DNA of 40,300 nucleotides from Planctomycetaceae bacterium (GCA_012959465.1 DUDC01000329.1:1-40300), one strand, 5' to 3'; shown: positions 1 to 8,901, numbered from the stretch's first letter. Translations and numbers: made by a program. The notes: generated by a model not told the origin, from the letters alone.

Positions 1-90
1 CGGTTACCGCTTCTTCGGTTACCGCTTCTTCGGTTACCGCTTCTTCGGTTACCGCTTCTTCGGTTACCGCTTCTTCGGTTACCGCTTCTT
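1..90 (-). repeat. Six tandem 15-bp units encoding EEAVT in the S1 tail
   Basis: The unit cggttaccgcttctt is repeated six times without any base change, directly at the left edge. In the rpsA frame each unit codes Glu-Glu-Ala-Val-Thr. The array probably continues beyond the window. Because the unit length is a multiple of three, gain or loss of units would keep the frame. Confidence 0.97.
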
Positions 91-1891
91 CGGAGGCGTT
101 TTCGACCTTGTCGTCGGACGGCATGGTTCCCATGTCAATGAGCGGACCTGACGCACCCAGCCCACCCTTGAGGTCTTGGTCCGTCGCTCCCTTGCGTTCG
201 CCAGCAGCACCGCCGCCGCCAGTCGCCGCGGCTGCCGCCACCTCGTCTTCTTCGGCCCATTCGACGCGTTTCCTAGACAAGCCGATTTTCCGATCGTCGG
301 TGTCGACGCGGAGAATCTTGACCTCGATTTCGTCGCCAACTTTGACCACTTCTTCGGGGTTTTCAACCTTGTGGTCGGCCAACTCCGAAATATGAAGCAG
401 TCCTTCCAACCCATCTTCCAGACCGACGAACACACCGAAATTCGTGATCTTGGTAACGGTCCCGGAAACGATCTGGCCGGGTTGGTACTTTTTGGGGATC
501 TCGTTGACCCACGGGTCCTCGTGCAGTTGTTTAAGGCCTAACGCGATTCGTCGACGATCTTGATCCACCGAGAGGACCTTGCATGTGACTTCGGCGCTCT
601 TTTCCAACATCTCGCTGGGGTGGCTGATTTTTCGAGTCCACGACATGTCAGAAACATGAAGTAGACCATCGATCCCCTCTTCCAATTCGACAAATGCACC
701 GTAGTTGGTGAGATTGCGGACTCGTCCATTCACGACACTGTCGACGGGATACGAATCGGCAACCTTGTCCCAAGGATTTTCCTGCGTCTGTTTCATACCC
801 AACGACAACTGTTGACCCTTGGCGTCCACGCTTAGGATCACAACGTCAATCTCGTCGCCGATTTGAACCAAGTCGCTTGGATGGTTGACACGTTTGACCC
901 ACGACATTTCGCTGATGTGAACCAGGCCTTCAATGCCGGGTTCAAGCTTCACGAAAGCACCGTAGCTCATCACATTCACCACGGTTCCCTGAACCTTGGT
1001 ATTGACCGGATACTTCTCAACCACAGCGTCCCACGGATTCTCACCCAACTGTTTGAGGCCGAGGGCGATTTTTTCTTTTTCCCGATCGATATCCAGGATC
1101 GCCACTTCGATTTCCTGGTCAATGTTGACCATTTCCGATGGATGGCCAATTCGTTCCCAACTCATATCGGTGATATGGAGCAGGCCGTCGATTCCACCCA
1201 AATCCACAAAAGCGCCAAACTCGGCAATGTTCTTGACGACGCCGGGGCGCGTCTGTCCGATTTCTAGTGTGGAGAGAAGCTCCTCGCGGTCGCGTTTTCT
1301 TTGTTTTTCAATAAGTGACCGGCGACTGACGACTATGTTGCGGCGAACTTCATCGATCTTCAGCACTTCGCACTGCACCGTGCGGTCGATGTAGTCACCG
1401 ATGTCGCCGGGACGACGAATATCAACTTGGCTAGCTGGAAGGAATACGTTTACGCCGATGTCAACCAGCAATCCACCCTTGATTTTTCGGGTGACTTTGC
1501 CCGTGACCACTTGTCCTTCCTCGATCTCCTTAATGATCTTTTCCCATTGTTCGATGATCTCAGCCCGTTTCTTGCTGATCTCAACGCCGCCCATCTCGTC
1601 TTCGATGTTCTCAATCAAGACTTTGACGGTATCGCCGGGCTGCGGCGGTTCTTCTTCCTCGCCCCACTCGGAGAGCGGAACAGTGCCTTCGCTCTTAAGG
1701 CCGACATCGATAAGTACCATTTCGCTGTCGACTTGAATCACGCGGCCCGGCACTATCTTGTTGACATCAAAATCGATCGATTTATCGTTTTCGATTAAGC
1801 TGTCAAATTCCATGTCATCAGGCAGGACTTCACTGAGAGCCTGACTGAGGTCATCTCCTTCAAGGCTTCTAATGAGGTTTCGGTTGACCAT
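1..1891 (-). CDS. rpsA: 30S ribosomal protein S1, 3' end cut by window edge
   Basis: Ribosomal protein S1 binds mRNA on the small ribosomal subunit and helps load transcripts with weak Shine-Dalgarno sites. The reading frame is open from ATG at 1891 to the left edge, giving at least 630 residues. Six S1 (OB-fold) repeats can be read. Repeats 3 to 6 are the clearest, with signatures such as EFGAFVDLGGIDGLLHITDM and NYGAFVELEEGIDGLLHVSDM. After the last repeat comes an alanine/glycine-rich linker and an acidic tail made of tandem EEAVT units, which are still repeating at the edge. No strong Shine-Dalgarno precedes the ATG, and a perfect hairpin sits 11 bases upstream, which would suit S1 autoregulation. 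It is the last gene of the GH38-like, cmk, plsC, rpsA series. The identification is secure; only the C-terminal end is unknown. Confidence 0.96.
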   Translation of the reverse strand, partial: MVNRNLIRSLEGDDLSQALSEVLPDDMEFDSLIENDKSIDFDVNKIVPGRVIQVDSEMVLIDVGLKSEGTVPLSEWGEEEEPPQPGDTVKVLIENIEDEMGGVEISKKRAEIIEQWEKIIKEIEEGQVVTGKVTRKIKGGLLVDIGVNVFLPASQVDIRRPGDIGDYIDRTVQCEVLKIDEVRRNIVVSRRSLIEKQRKRDREELLSTLEIGQTRPGVVKNIAEFGAFVDLGGIDGLLHITDMSWERIGHPSEMVNIDQEIEVAILDIDREKEKIALGLKQLGENPWDAVVEKYPVNTKVQGTVVNVMSYGAFVKLEPGIEGLVHISEMSWVKRVNHPSDLVQIGDEIDVVILSVDAKGQQLSLGMKQTQENPWDKVADSYPVDSVVNGRVRNLTNYGAFVELEEGIDGLLHVSDMSWTRKISHPSEMLEKSAEVTCKVLSVDQDRRRIALGLKQLHEDPWVNEIPKKYQPGQIVSGTVTKITNFGVFVGLEDGLEGLLHISELADHKVENPEEVVKVGDEIEVKILRVDTDDRKIGLSRKRVEWAEEDEVAAAAATGGGGAAGERKGATDQDLKGGLGASGPLIDMGTMPSDDKVENASEEAVTEEAVTEEAVTEEAVTEEAVTEEAVT

Positions 1892-1902
1892 TGTTATTCC
1901 CA

Positions 1903-1922
1903 GCGCCGCTTGCCAGCGGCGC
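1903..1922 (-). promoter_or_regulatory. Perfect hairpin in the rpsA leader
   Basis: GCGCCGCT and AGCGGCGC form an 8-bp perfect stem around a 4-base loop. The hairpin ends 11 bases before the rpsA ATG, where a ribosome binding site would lie. There is no run of T, so it is not an intrinsic terminator. The rest of the 277-base gap between plsC and rpsA shows only a weak TATATC (1950-1945) as a possible -10 element. Confidence 0.6.
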
Positions 1923-2168
1923 GACTCGACCCGTTGCCGTGACGGATATAGCACAAAATGAGGTATGTGGGTTGAGGCGACTTTTGCTCGGCCAGCGAAT
2001 GTCGCGACGAATCGCGCTAATCTAGCATTGCCGGTCGCGGAGGACAACACTGGAGCGGACCCGAAAAGCCGGTTCTTGCCGTGACCCACTTCAGGACGTC
2101 CGAAAAGAGTGCTCTCGCCTGCCGCGGATGGTATCGATGCGGCGGTGACGCGGACCGTAATTCCGTCG

Positions 2169-2822
2169 TTAACCCAAGGCCCGCAAACACCTAGCTCGAC
2201 CGTGACATTCTTGCATGCGGTGGGCCAATTCAGCGATCAGTTGATCATTGTCCCAGTTGACGAAATCCGCTGGTCTGAGCGGTGGCCCGAATGCGACGGC
2301 CAAACGGCCGAGGCGGGGGTAGCGGGCATGTCGCGGCCAACATTGGTAAGCACCATCAAGTCCGACCGGCTGCAAAGTCGTTGACCCACGTCGGGCCAGG
2401 GAACAGAAACCGGGTCTTAGCGGGTGCATTTCACCATCGGACGTGCGGGTTCCCTCTGGGAACATGAGCACCATTTCGTCCCGGCGGAGACGCTTGATTG
2501 TCTCCTTGATCCCCGAAATGCCCAACCCATCTCGCTCAATGGGAATGGAGTCGAAAAAACGAATCAAGTGGCCGAAAACGCGATGATTGAACAGTGTCTT
2601 GCGAGCTAGATAATTGAGGCGACGGCGGCAGGCTAGCCCAATGAGCACGGGATCAAAGAAGCTCTGGTGATTCGAGCAGACCAGCACTGGGCCAGAGTCC
2701 GGTATGTAATGGCGACCCTCGCAACGCAACCCCGTCATCGTGACGCCAACCAGTTGGGCGCAGTATCGGCTCAGATGATAGCCGTACCTCTGGGCTTGGG
2801 TTCGTTCGAGTGGATCGCTCAT
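2169..2822 (-). CDS. plsC: 1-acyl-sn-glycerol-3-phosphate acyltransferase (PlsC family)
   Basis: PlsC-type enzymes transfer a fatty acyl chain to lysophosphatidic acid, making phosphatidic acid at the inner membrane during phospholipid synthesis. The protein has 217 residues with this start. It shows the catalytic H-x4-D motif as HQSFFD (H52, D57) and the acyl-acceptor motif FPEGTRT (121-127). A longer frame runs upstream to 2921. The ATG at 2822 is chosen because it overlaps the cmk stop codon as ATGA and leaves a normal-sized protein. It sits between cmk and rpsA, so it should be translated by coupling with cmk. The family is well supported; the exact acyl donor cannot be read from the sequence. 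Confidence 0.9.
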   Translation of the reverse strand: MSDPLERTQAQRYGYHLSRYCAQLVGVTMTGLRCEGRHYIPDSGPVLVCSNHQSFFDPVLIGLACRRRLNYLARKTLFNHRVFGHLIRFFDSIPIERDGLGISGIKETIKRLRRDEMVLMFPEGTRTSDGEMHPLRPGFCSLARRGSTTLQPVGLDGAYQCWPRHARYPRLGRLAVAFGPPLRPADFVNWDNDQLIAELAHRMQECHGRARCLRALG

Positions 2823-3517
2823 TGCTCGTCGAACCCGGAACGTTGTTTGGATCCGTCCGCGGCTGGAGATTGGCGGACGGCGTTCACCATTTGGGTGAGC
2901 TGAGCGACGACTTCTTCGCACGACATCCCATCGCTGATTATCTCCACAGCGTCGCTGGCTTGCCGCAACGCCCCGACTTTTCTTTCACGGTCTCGTCGGT
3001 CCCGCTCGGTCTGATCGTGCAGCACCTGTTCCAGCTGAAATGCCTGACCGGCATCCTTCAGTTCCAGCCAGCGTCGTCGAGCGCGTTCGGCGTCGGTTGC
3101 GGTAAGAAATATCTTGCATTCGGCGTTCGGAAAAACGACAGTTCCCTGATCTCGTCCTTCGGTGACGAGATCCTTCCCGACAGCCCATTGGCGCTGCCAC
3201 TGAACAAGGATGTCACGCACGAACGGGTTGTCTGCCACGTGGTGAATGTTGCGGCTCACCTCGGGATCGCGGATTTCCTGGGAGACGTCTCCGCCGTCGA
3301 GGAGCACGATCGCATCTTGGTATTGGTATTTCAGCGCCTGTGTTGACCTCCCAACAGTGGCCTGATCATGGAAATCCCAGTCACGCCGTAATCCGGCCAG
3401 CGCCACGGACCGATACATGGCTCCCGTGTCGAGGAAAAAAAAACTCAGTTGGCTGGCGAGTTTTTTGGCGACTGAGCTTTTTCCCGCGCCGGCCGGACCG
3501 TCAATGGTCACAATCAT
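2819..3517 (-). CDS. cmk: Cytidylate kinase
   Basis: Cytidylate kinase phosphorylates CMP and dCMP with ATP in the cytoplasm. The 232-residue protein is close to the usual 225 to 230. The N-terminus MIVTIDGPAGAGKS carries the P-loop (GPAGAGKS, residues 7-14), followed by DTGAMYRSVAL near residue 30 and TEGRDQGTVVFPNAECKIFL, all typical of bacterial Cmk. The ATG at 3517 is preferred over an upstream in-frame codon (3556) because it overlaps the glycosidase stop as ATGA and the P-loop then falls in its normal place. Its own stop overlaps the plsC start in the same way. A cmk next to rpsA is common in bacteria. Confidence 0.95.
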   Translation of the reverse strand: MIVTIDGPAGAGKSSVAKKLASQLSFFFLDTGAMYRSVALAGLRRDWDFHDQATVGRSTQALKYQYQDAIVLLDGGDVSQEIRDPEVSRNIHHVADNPFVRDILVQWQRQWAVGKDLVTEGRDQGTVVFPNAECKIFLTATDAERARRRWLELKDAGQAFQLEQVLHDQTERDRRDRERKVGALRQASDAVEIISDGMSCEEVVAQLTQMVNAVRQSPAADGSKQRSGFDEQ

Positions 3518-6285
3518 TGGGCCATTCCACTCCAACGCAGTTCGACTTGTGACCATTCAAATGGGGTCATTTCAACCACTGCTTTCCCGTCTACCAACGG
3601 GCAGTCGGCAATCGGTTCGCCGCGGAAATCGACGATACGGGCTGAGGTAATATTGCGGGGACCGGCGATCTTGGCGCGGCACGCTTTGCCCGCCGTCTCC
3701 AACAAGCGGCAACTTACACCCACCACCACTTGCGACTCGGTAATCGGACTCCATTTGGTCGTGGCCACGTTTCGTGCTCCGAGATGGAAGAGCCAAGCGT
3801 GGGCCGGATTGGGAGCAGCGACTCCCGGTACAATTTGGGGAGGGAGCATGTTCTGGCACGCTGCAAAAAAAGGCTGAGGCACATCGACGCCCAAGACGAT
3901 TTGCCACGACGATCGCCGTTCACCTCGTACTTTCAGCAGCGAATCCAACATCCGCAATCCCACCAAACGGTGATACGGCAATCCCAACGGCAACAGGGTG
4001 AGCGAATGGAGGCCGTTGTCGATTTGCACATAGAGAGGGGAAGCAAATCGTTTCGCTTCGACGGCCTGTTGGACTTCGTGCAAATTCCTCATCACGGTAG
4101 CCCCTTCGTCGCCCCACGCCAATCGGTTGGCAATGTAGTGCTTCCAGGGGTCGGCCCGCAATTCCCGTTCGTGTTTCAACTCGATTTCCAAGTGGATAAA
4201 TCGACTGCCTCGCCACACTTGGACGATCTGGCTGAAGCTTGCCATGACCTCGCCGCCGGAAACCAGTTGGCCCTCGCTACGAATTGCTCCATGGACGGGC
4301 GAAGAGGCTACGACCCGGACACTGTTTGCCCGCATCTCCGTATACATTGCCAGTTCGTCCGGGTCCTTCCAGCGTTCGCCCGATTCCCTGACCCGCTCTC
4401 CTAGACGCATCGCCAATTGTTGCGTAACGAGGTTGCTGCGAGAGCCGTACGGGGTAATCCCCTGGATGCCTCCGGTTTCCTGGTGGACCAGTACCTCGAA
4501 GAACTCGTTGCGCAGTTGACTGTCTTCGGCGATGAGGACTTCTTTCGTACGACCCAAGAACGACTTCTTTTCGTTCGCCGTTGTTGGTCCGTTTCCGGCG
4601 TTTACCCAGGTAAATCCCACCGGGGGGACATCGACCACCGTGCGTTTACCGTGTGCCTCGGTTTCGCGCGCGTAGACTTGGCCGCCCGCCGTTGGCGAGG
4701 ACTGAAGTGAGTCGTAGGCCGCGGTGACGCGCGTAGACACGGGCAGCGCGTTCAAGACTAGCGCACCTTCACCTGGCCCGGAGAGCTGACGAGCAAGTCG
4801 CTGTGCAGGGCTCTGCGTCGACTCACTTTGCTCCCTGCCGTTCAGACAATCGGCGGCGACTTGGAATGTCTGTGAATTCCGTCGCTCAATCTCGTTGCAC
4901 CACGTCTCGGCAACCGAACTCAATGGCGACTCGGCATTGCGGATGATGTCTTGCCGCAAGTATGAAGTGGTGTACTGATCGGACTCGAATCGGTCGTTTT
5001 GGCCAACGGCAGCGGATTCTTCGAAATACTGTTCGGCGGTCACAAATCGCCCCATCGCCGAACCGAATCGTGAGGCGCGGCGCATCGCATCAAACCAACG
5101 ACACGTTTTTCCAGGCCAGTGGGCCAAGGGGGCTGTTGCGACGAAGTCCATGTCCATGGATTCGCCCATTTTCATGGCGAACGAGAGATACGTTTCAGGC
5201 CGGTTGGCGTCCATTGGAGGGCGTCCGAGAACGTCAATGGCGGTGCCGTCGAGGCCCTCCCAACGCAGTTTGGCTTGCCCGCTCTGCGGGACTTGACCAT
5301 TGTCCAACGAGAAGTGAAAAGCGGCCGTGAAGCCCAGTTTGGTCAAGATCTGAGGCAGGACGGGTGTCAGGCCGGCGGTTCGTCGACCGTAAATCGTCGG
5401 GCGTCGACCGAGTAGCCGTTGGAAAACTTCGAGCCCGTGTTGCAATTCCGACAGGATCATCTCTTGCGAGTACAGGGGGAATCGAGCGCCCTCGTGATAA
5501 TCTCCCCCGGCCACCGAGATCCGGCCAGCATCCCAGGCTGCTCGGATTTCTGTGAGCAATTCGGGTGACTTGCTTTGAATGGCTTCTAATGTGGAACCGC
5601 AGAGAAGCAGCGTCGTCGGCACCTCCGACTCTAATTGTCGACGGAGCGGGCCCCCAATGGTGGTGGGGGCGACCAACGTGATGTCCACCAAATAGGCTTC
5701 GACTGAGTAGTAATGGTCGCGTTCTTCGGAAATCAGATCGAATCCGCGTGAGAGCTTCTCTCGGCAACCTTCCTCATCGCCGTTCAACGCAAGCTGTGCT
5801 GCCGCCACGACTTCGTCGGCAAAGGCGGCTTCATCGAGGTTGCAGGCATAACGCATTTGACGTGTCAGTAACTCGATTTGCAGGTAAACGTAAGCGAGGG
5901 CGAAAAAGTCCTTCACGGTTTCTTCATGTACAATGGTTGTAGCGTTGGCTTCTCGCGGAACTCCCGCGAGCGCGGTCGAAACCATCTCGTCGAACGGTGC
6001 CTGTGTGACCACGGTCGCCCCGGCGTCGCGGGCTTTGTTCAGCAGGCCCGTTGGCAATTCCGATTGGGCGAGTGACGGGATAATGAGCAGTTTTTCCGCC
6101 AGGTCGCTGGGTGGGTCGTCGGCTCTGGTCCATTGAGGGAGTGCGCCGCTAGCGGCCAGTATCTGTGGGTGCCAACCGCAGCACCAAGCGGATAGCAATC
6201 CGTCCGCGTCATCTCCCTCGTAATGGGTGGGAAAGTCCTCGAGGCTGTGGCATGGCAGCAATAGGATAGTCTGCGAAAACGCCAT
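3514..6285 (-). CDS. GH38-like alpha-mannosidase family protein
   Basis: This 923-residue protein resembles glycoside hydrolase family 38 and related polysaccharide-deacetylase-like barrels. The N-terminal half (about 1-450) holds barrel-like segments such as GGDYHEGARFPLYSQEMIL and YGRRTAGLTPVLPQILTKLG. From about residue 505 there is an all-beta part with ALVLNALP and NEFFEVLVHQETGGIQGI, which is what GH38 C-terminal domains look like. No signal peptide is visible, so a cytoplasmic place is likely. It is the first gene of the minus-strand operon and its TGA overlaps the cmk ATG. Why a glycosidase leads a cmk-plsC-rpsA operon is unclear. The substrate is unknown, and catalytic residues were not assigned with certainty. 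Confidence 0.7.
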   Translation of the reverse strand: MAFSQTILLLPCHSLEDFPTHYEGDDADGLLSAWCCGWHPQILAASGALPQWTRADDPPSDLAEKLLIIPSLAQSELPTGLLNKARDAGATVVTQAPFDEMVSTALAGVPREANATTIVHEETVKDFFALAYVYLQIELLTRQMRYACNLDEAAFADEVVAAAQLALNGDEEGCREKLSRGFDLISEERDHYYSVEAYLVDITLVAPTTIGGPLRRQLESEVPTTLLLCGSTLEAIQSKSPELLTEIRAAWDAGRISVAGGDYHEGARFPLYSQEMILSELQHGLEVFQRLLGRRPTIYGRRTAGLTPVLPQILTKLGFTAAFHFSLDNGQVPQSGQAKLRWEGLDGTAIDVLGRPPMDANRPETYLSFAMKMGESMDMDFVATAPLAHWPGKTCRWFDAMRRASRFGSAMGRFVTAEQYFEESAAVGQNDRFESDQYTTSYLRQDIIRNAESPLSSVAETWCNEIERRNSQTFQVAADCLNGREQSESTQSPAQRLARQLSGPGEGALVLNALPVSTRVTAAYDSLQSSPTAGGQVYARETEAHGKRTVVDVPPVGFTWVNAGNGPTTANEKKSFLGRTKEVLIAEDSQLRNEFFEVLVHQETGGIQGITPYGSRSNLVTQQLAMRLGERVRESGERWKDPDELAMYTEMRANSVRVVASSPVHGAIRSEGQLVSGGEVMASFSQIVQVWRGSRFIHLEIELKHERELRADPWKHYIANRLAWGDEGATVMRNLHEVQQAVEAKRFASPLYVQIDNGLHSLTLLPLGLPYHRLVGLRMLDSLLKVRGERRSSWQIVLGVDVPQPFFAACQNMLPPQIVPGVAAPNPAHAWLFHLGARNVATTKWSPITESQVVVGVSCRLLETAGKACRAKIAGPRNITSARIVDFRGEPIADCPLVDGKAVVEMTPFEWSQVELRWSGMAQ

Positions 6286-6382
6286 GAAATGGACCCGTAC
6301 TCAACGAGAAGGAAATTGAAAGGGAATGCGGTATCTCAGTGTTATTTTAGATGTTACATCAACTGTCTACGACCGTTTTTTG

Positions 6383-6412
6383 TTGACAAAGTGGGAAGCC
6401 GGTCAGTAAATT
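6383..6412 (+). promoter_or_regulatory. Putative sigma-70-type promoter of the pilM operon
   Basis: TTGACA (6383-6388) is followed after 18 bases by TAAATT (6407-6412). The -35 box matches the consensus fully. The -10 box lies in GTCAGTAAAT, a 10-base string that recurs at the secretin promoter (12894-12903). Confidence 0.55.
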
Positions 6413-6558
6413 AGTATCTATGGGCGACGCTTTTATCAACGGCCCATCCCCTCTTACTGTGAGCTTTTCTCTCTTGTTCCCGACTCGGTAGGTGTTTCTA
6501 GTGCATCCGTTTTTTAGTAAAAACGCTCGCGAGAACATTCCGGTGGCTGTTCCTGGTC

Positions 6559-6577
6559 AAGGAGCAATATGAGGTAA
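6559..6577 (+). other. Two-codon minimal ORF (Met-Arg-stop) in the pilM leader
   Basis: AAGGAG (6559-6564) lies four bases before ATG AGG TAA (6569-6577). The ribosome site is better than that of pilM itself. It lies 75 bases upstream of the pilM start and could act as a leader minigene, or could be chance. Confidence 0.3.
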
Positions 6578-6651
6578 AAGAGCCAATTGAGGCGGCTTAT
6601 TTGGTCTAAGGCCTCCTGGGGCATTAGCGAACCTGCAAGGACTTACGTGTT

Positions 6652-8883
6652 ATGGCGACGGTAAACGGCGTGTGGGGGATCGACATCGGGCAGTGTGCGT
6701 TAAAGGCGATGCGCTGTGTTAAAGATGGCGATTCCATCAAGGTCGATGCGTTTGATTACATCGAGTATCCGAAGATCTTAAGCCAGCCGGATGGTGCGGA
6801 TCCACAGGAACTGATTCGCGAAGCGATTGACCAATTCTTGTCCCGCAATGAAGTCAAGGGGTACCGACTCGCGATGTCAGTGCCAGGGCAGGCCGGATTG
6901 TCGCGGTTCTTCAAGCCGCCCCCGGTCGATGCGAAGAAGATTCCTGACATTGTCAAATACGAAGCTCGCCAACAGATACCGTTTGAATTAGAGGACGTGA
7001 TTTGGGACTACCAGCAAATGGGTGGTGCCGAGGTGGACGGGATTGCCCTAGACGCCGAGGTCGGCTTGTTTGCGATGAAGAAGGATGCGGTGCATCGGGC
7101 GATCGCTCCTTTGCAGGATGTTGGCTTGGAGCTCGACATCGTCCAGTTGGCGCCGCTGTCGATCTACAACTATGTGACCTACGACCGATTGGACGTCGAG
7201 TCGATGGTCTTTGATCCCGACAACCCACCAACCTCAATGGTTGTCTTGTCGATGGGTACTGAAACCACCGACCTAGTGATAACCAATGGCTTTCGGGTCT
7301 GGCAACGTAGCATCCCGATCGGCGGCAATCAGTTCACCAAGCAGCTCACCAAAGACCTGAAGTTGACCTTTGCGAAGGCAGAGCATTTGAAGCGAAACGC
7401 TCGCCAGGCCGAGGATCCAAAGGCGATTTTCCAATCGATGCGGCCGGTGTTTAACGATCTGGTCACAGAGATACAGCGGTCGGTGAACTTTTTTCAAAGC
7501 GTGGACCGCAAGGCGAAAGTGGAAGGCGTCTTGATCCTGGGGAACACGATCAAGTTGCCCGGTTTAAGGCAATATCTATCGAAGAACCTCGGCTACGAAG
7601 TGATTGAATTCGGCGAGTTCCGGAAACTCGATGCGTCGTCCGTCGCCAGTACGCCGGCGTTCAAAGAAAACCTTCAGGGTTTTGCCGTGGCCTACGGACT
7701 GTGTTTGCAGGGGATGGGCGTCGCGACGCTGCGAACCAACTTGATCCCCCGCGAGTTGTTGGTTGAACGGCTGATCCGAGCAAAAAAACCGTGGGCAGTG
7801 GGGACGTTAGCAGCGTTGATGTTGGCTTTCACATTCAACTTCTTTTTCTACTACAACGCTTGGTCCAAGGTGCACGAAAGTCGTTGGGGCATAGCAAAAG
7901 AAAAGATAAAAGATGTGAAGACGAAGAGTGACGGGCATTTGGAGGTCGACGCCGGTCGCATGAAGAAAATGGCTCTACTGCAGGGCATTGGCAGGGAAGT
8001 CGTTGGAAACACGGACCGGCGGATTCTCTGTTTGGAGCTGATTACGGCGCTCAATCTCGGCCTTCCTCTAACTCCAGAAATTGAAGCAGGTACGATTCCG
8101 GATCCGGAGGACGTTCCGTTTACGACACGTCAAGAGCTCTTCATTGACCAAATCGAGAGTCAGTTTTTCGAAGACATCACGACGTGGTGTACTGACGAAG
8201 TAAAGACTCGTCGCACCGTAGCACTGCGGATCCTAAATGGTGAACCAGTTGAATCTGAGGACAACGACCAAGTGACTGACTCAACGGTCACCGTGGAAGT
8301 CGAACCGAAAGATGCCGGTTGGGTCATCGAGTTTAAGGGTCATCATTTCTTCAACGAGGACCCATCTCACTCCGGCGAGAAACACGTTTACGAGACACTG
8401 ATCCAGTTTTTCGAAAATGGAAAAGTTTCCCTGCCGAATCCTTACGATGGTGGCAAGTTGGTCGAATACACGACCAAGGAGCTCGGCCTATCCTTTGCGA
8501 TTATTGCCCAGGGTTCGACCATTGACATGTCGCACCGCGTGCCAAACCCCAATGCGGTCAACACGAACACGATGGGTGGTGGAGCGGCTGGATTTGGCTT
8601 CGGCGAAACGGGGGCAGGCGGTGGTGATGGCGAGGAGGAAGATCCCAGCGGGGGCGTCGACGAATCTGGGTCAGGTGCGCCTCCGGCAAATGAAAAAGTA
8701 GAAGTTGAAGACTACGCTGCACCACGATACGATTTTTTGGTTCAGGTTGTTTGGCAGGAGAAGCCACTCTCCGTTCGTCTCGATGTGCTCAATGAACGAC
8801 TGAAGAAAGAGGCCGAGGCGGCGGCAAAGAAAGCGGCGGAAGAAGAAGCTGCCGATGGTGACAACGGTAATCCAGCGAATTAA
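6652..8883 (+). CDS. pilM: Type IV pilus assembly protein PilM with membrane-anchored C-terminal extension
   Basis: PilM is an actin-like ATP-binding protein that sits under the inner membrane and recruits PilN in type IV pilus and related secretion machines. Residues 1 to about 370 match PilM: GIDIGQCALKAMR near the start, YEARQQIPFELEDVIWDYQ near 102, SMGTETTDLVI near 200 and ILGNTIKLPGLRQYL near 293. Unlike ordinary PilM (about 350 residues), this one continues through a membrane helix at about 380-402 and a further 340 residues, placing the C-terminus in the periplasm. That is where PilN would be, so a PilM-PilN-type fusion is possible. A Gly-rich acidic stretch lies at about 640-675 and an Ala/Glu/Lys helix ends the protein. 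AAGGA lies ten bases before the ATG. Confidence 0.88.
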   Translation: MATVNGVWGIDIGQCALKAMRCVKDGDSIKVDAFDYIEYPKILSQPDGADPQELIREAIDQFLSRNEVKGYRLAMSVPGQAGLSRFFKPPPVDAKKIPDIVKYEARQQIPFELEDVIWDYQQMGGAEVDGIALDAEVGLFAMKKDAVHRAIAPLQDVGLELDIVQLAPLSIYNYVTYDRLDVESMVFDPDNPPTSMVVLSMGTETTDLVITNGFRVWQRSIPIGGNQFTKQLTKDLKLTFAKAEHLKRNARQAEDPKAIFQSMRPVFNDLVTEIQRSVNFFQSVDRKAKVEGVLILGNTIKLPGLRQYLSKNLGYEVIEFGEFRKLDASSVASTPAFKENLQGFAVAYGLCLQGMGVATLRTNLIPRELLVERLIRAKKPWAVGTLAALMLAFTFNFFFYYNAWSKVHESRWGIAKEKIKDVKTKSDGHLEVDAGRMKKMALLQGIGREVVGNTDRRILCLELITALNLGLPLTPEIEAGTIPDPEDVPFTTRQELFIDQIESQFFEDITTWCTDEVKTRRTVALRILNGEPVESEDNDQVTDSTVTVEVEPKDAGWVIEFKGHHFFNEDPSHSGEKHVYETLIQFFENGKVSLPNPYDGGKLVEYTTKELGLSFAIIAQGSTIDMSHRVPNPNAVNTNTMGGGAAGFGFGETGAGGGDGEEEDPSGGVDESGSGAPPANEKVEVEDYAAPRYDFLVQVVWQEKPLSVRLDVLNERLKKEAEAAAKKAAEEEAADGDNGNPAN

Positions 8884-8901
8884 CGAAGTGGATAAAAAGA
8901 C

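Larger units (their letters stand above)
6286..6651. other. Divergent intergenic region between the GH38-like gene and pilM
   Basis: This 366-base region separates two divergent operons. It holds the putative pilM promoter (6383-6412), an AT-rich perfect hairpin CGTTTTT/AAAAACG at 6508-6525, and a two-codon ORF with a strong Shine-Dalgarno (6559-6577). If the promoter is right, the pilM leader is about 230 bases long. No clear promoter was found for the minus-strand operon. Confidence 0.6.

Noticed and set aside
863-1798. Plus-strand ORFs opposite rpsA
   Set aside because: They are antisense shadows of the S1 repeats, which read clearly on the minus strand.
2823-2921. N-terminal extension of plsC upstream of 2822
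   Set aside because: The extra residues are Arg/Pro-rich, lie inside cmk, and the ATGA overlap at 2822 is a better start.
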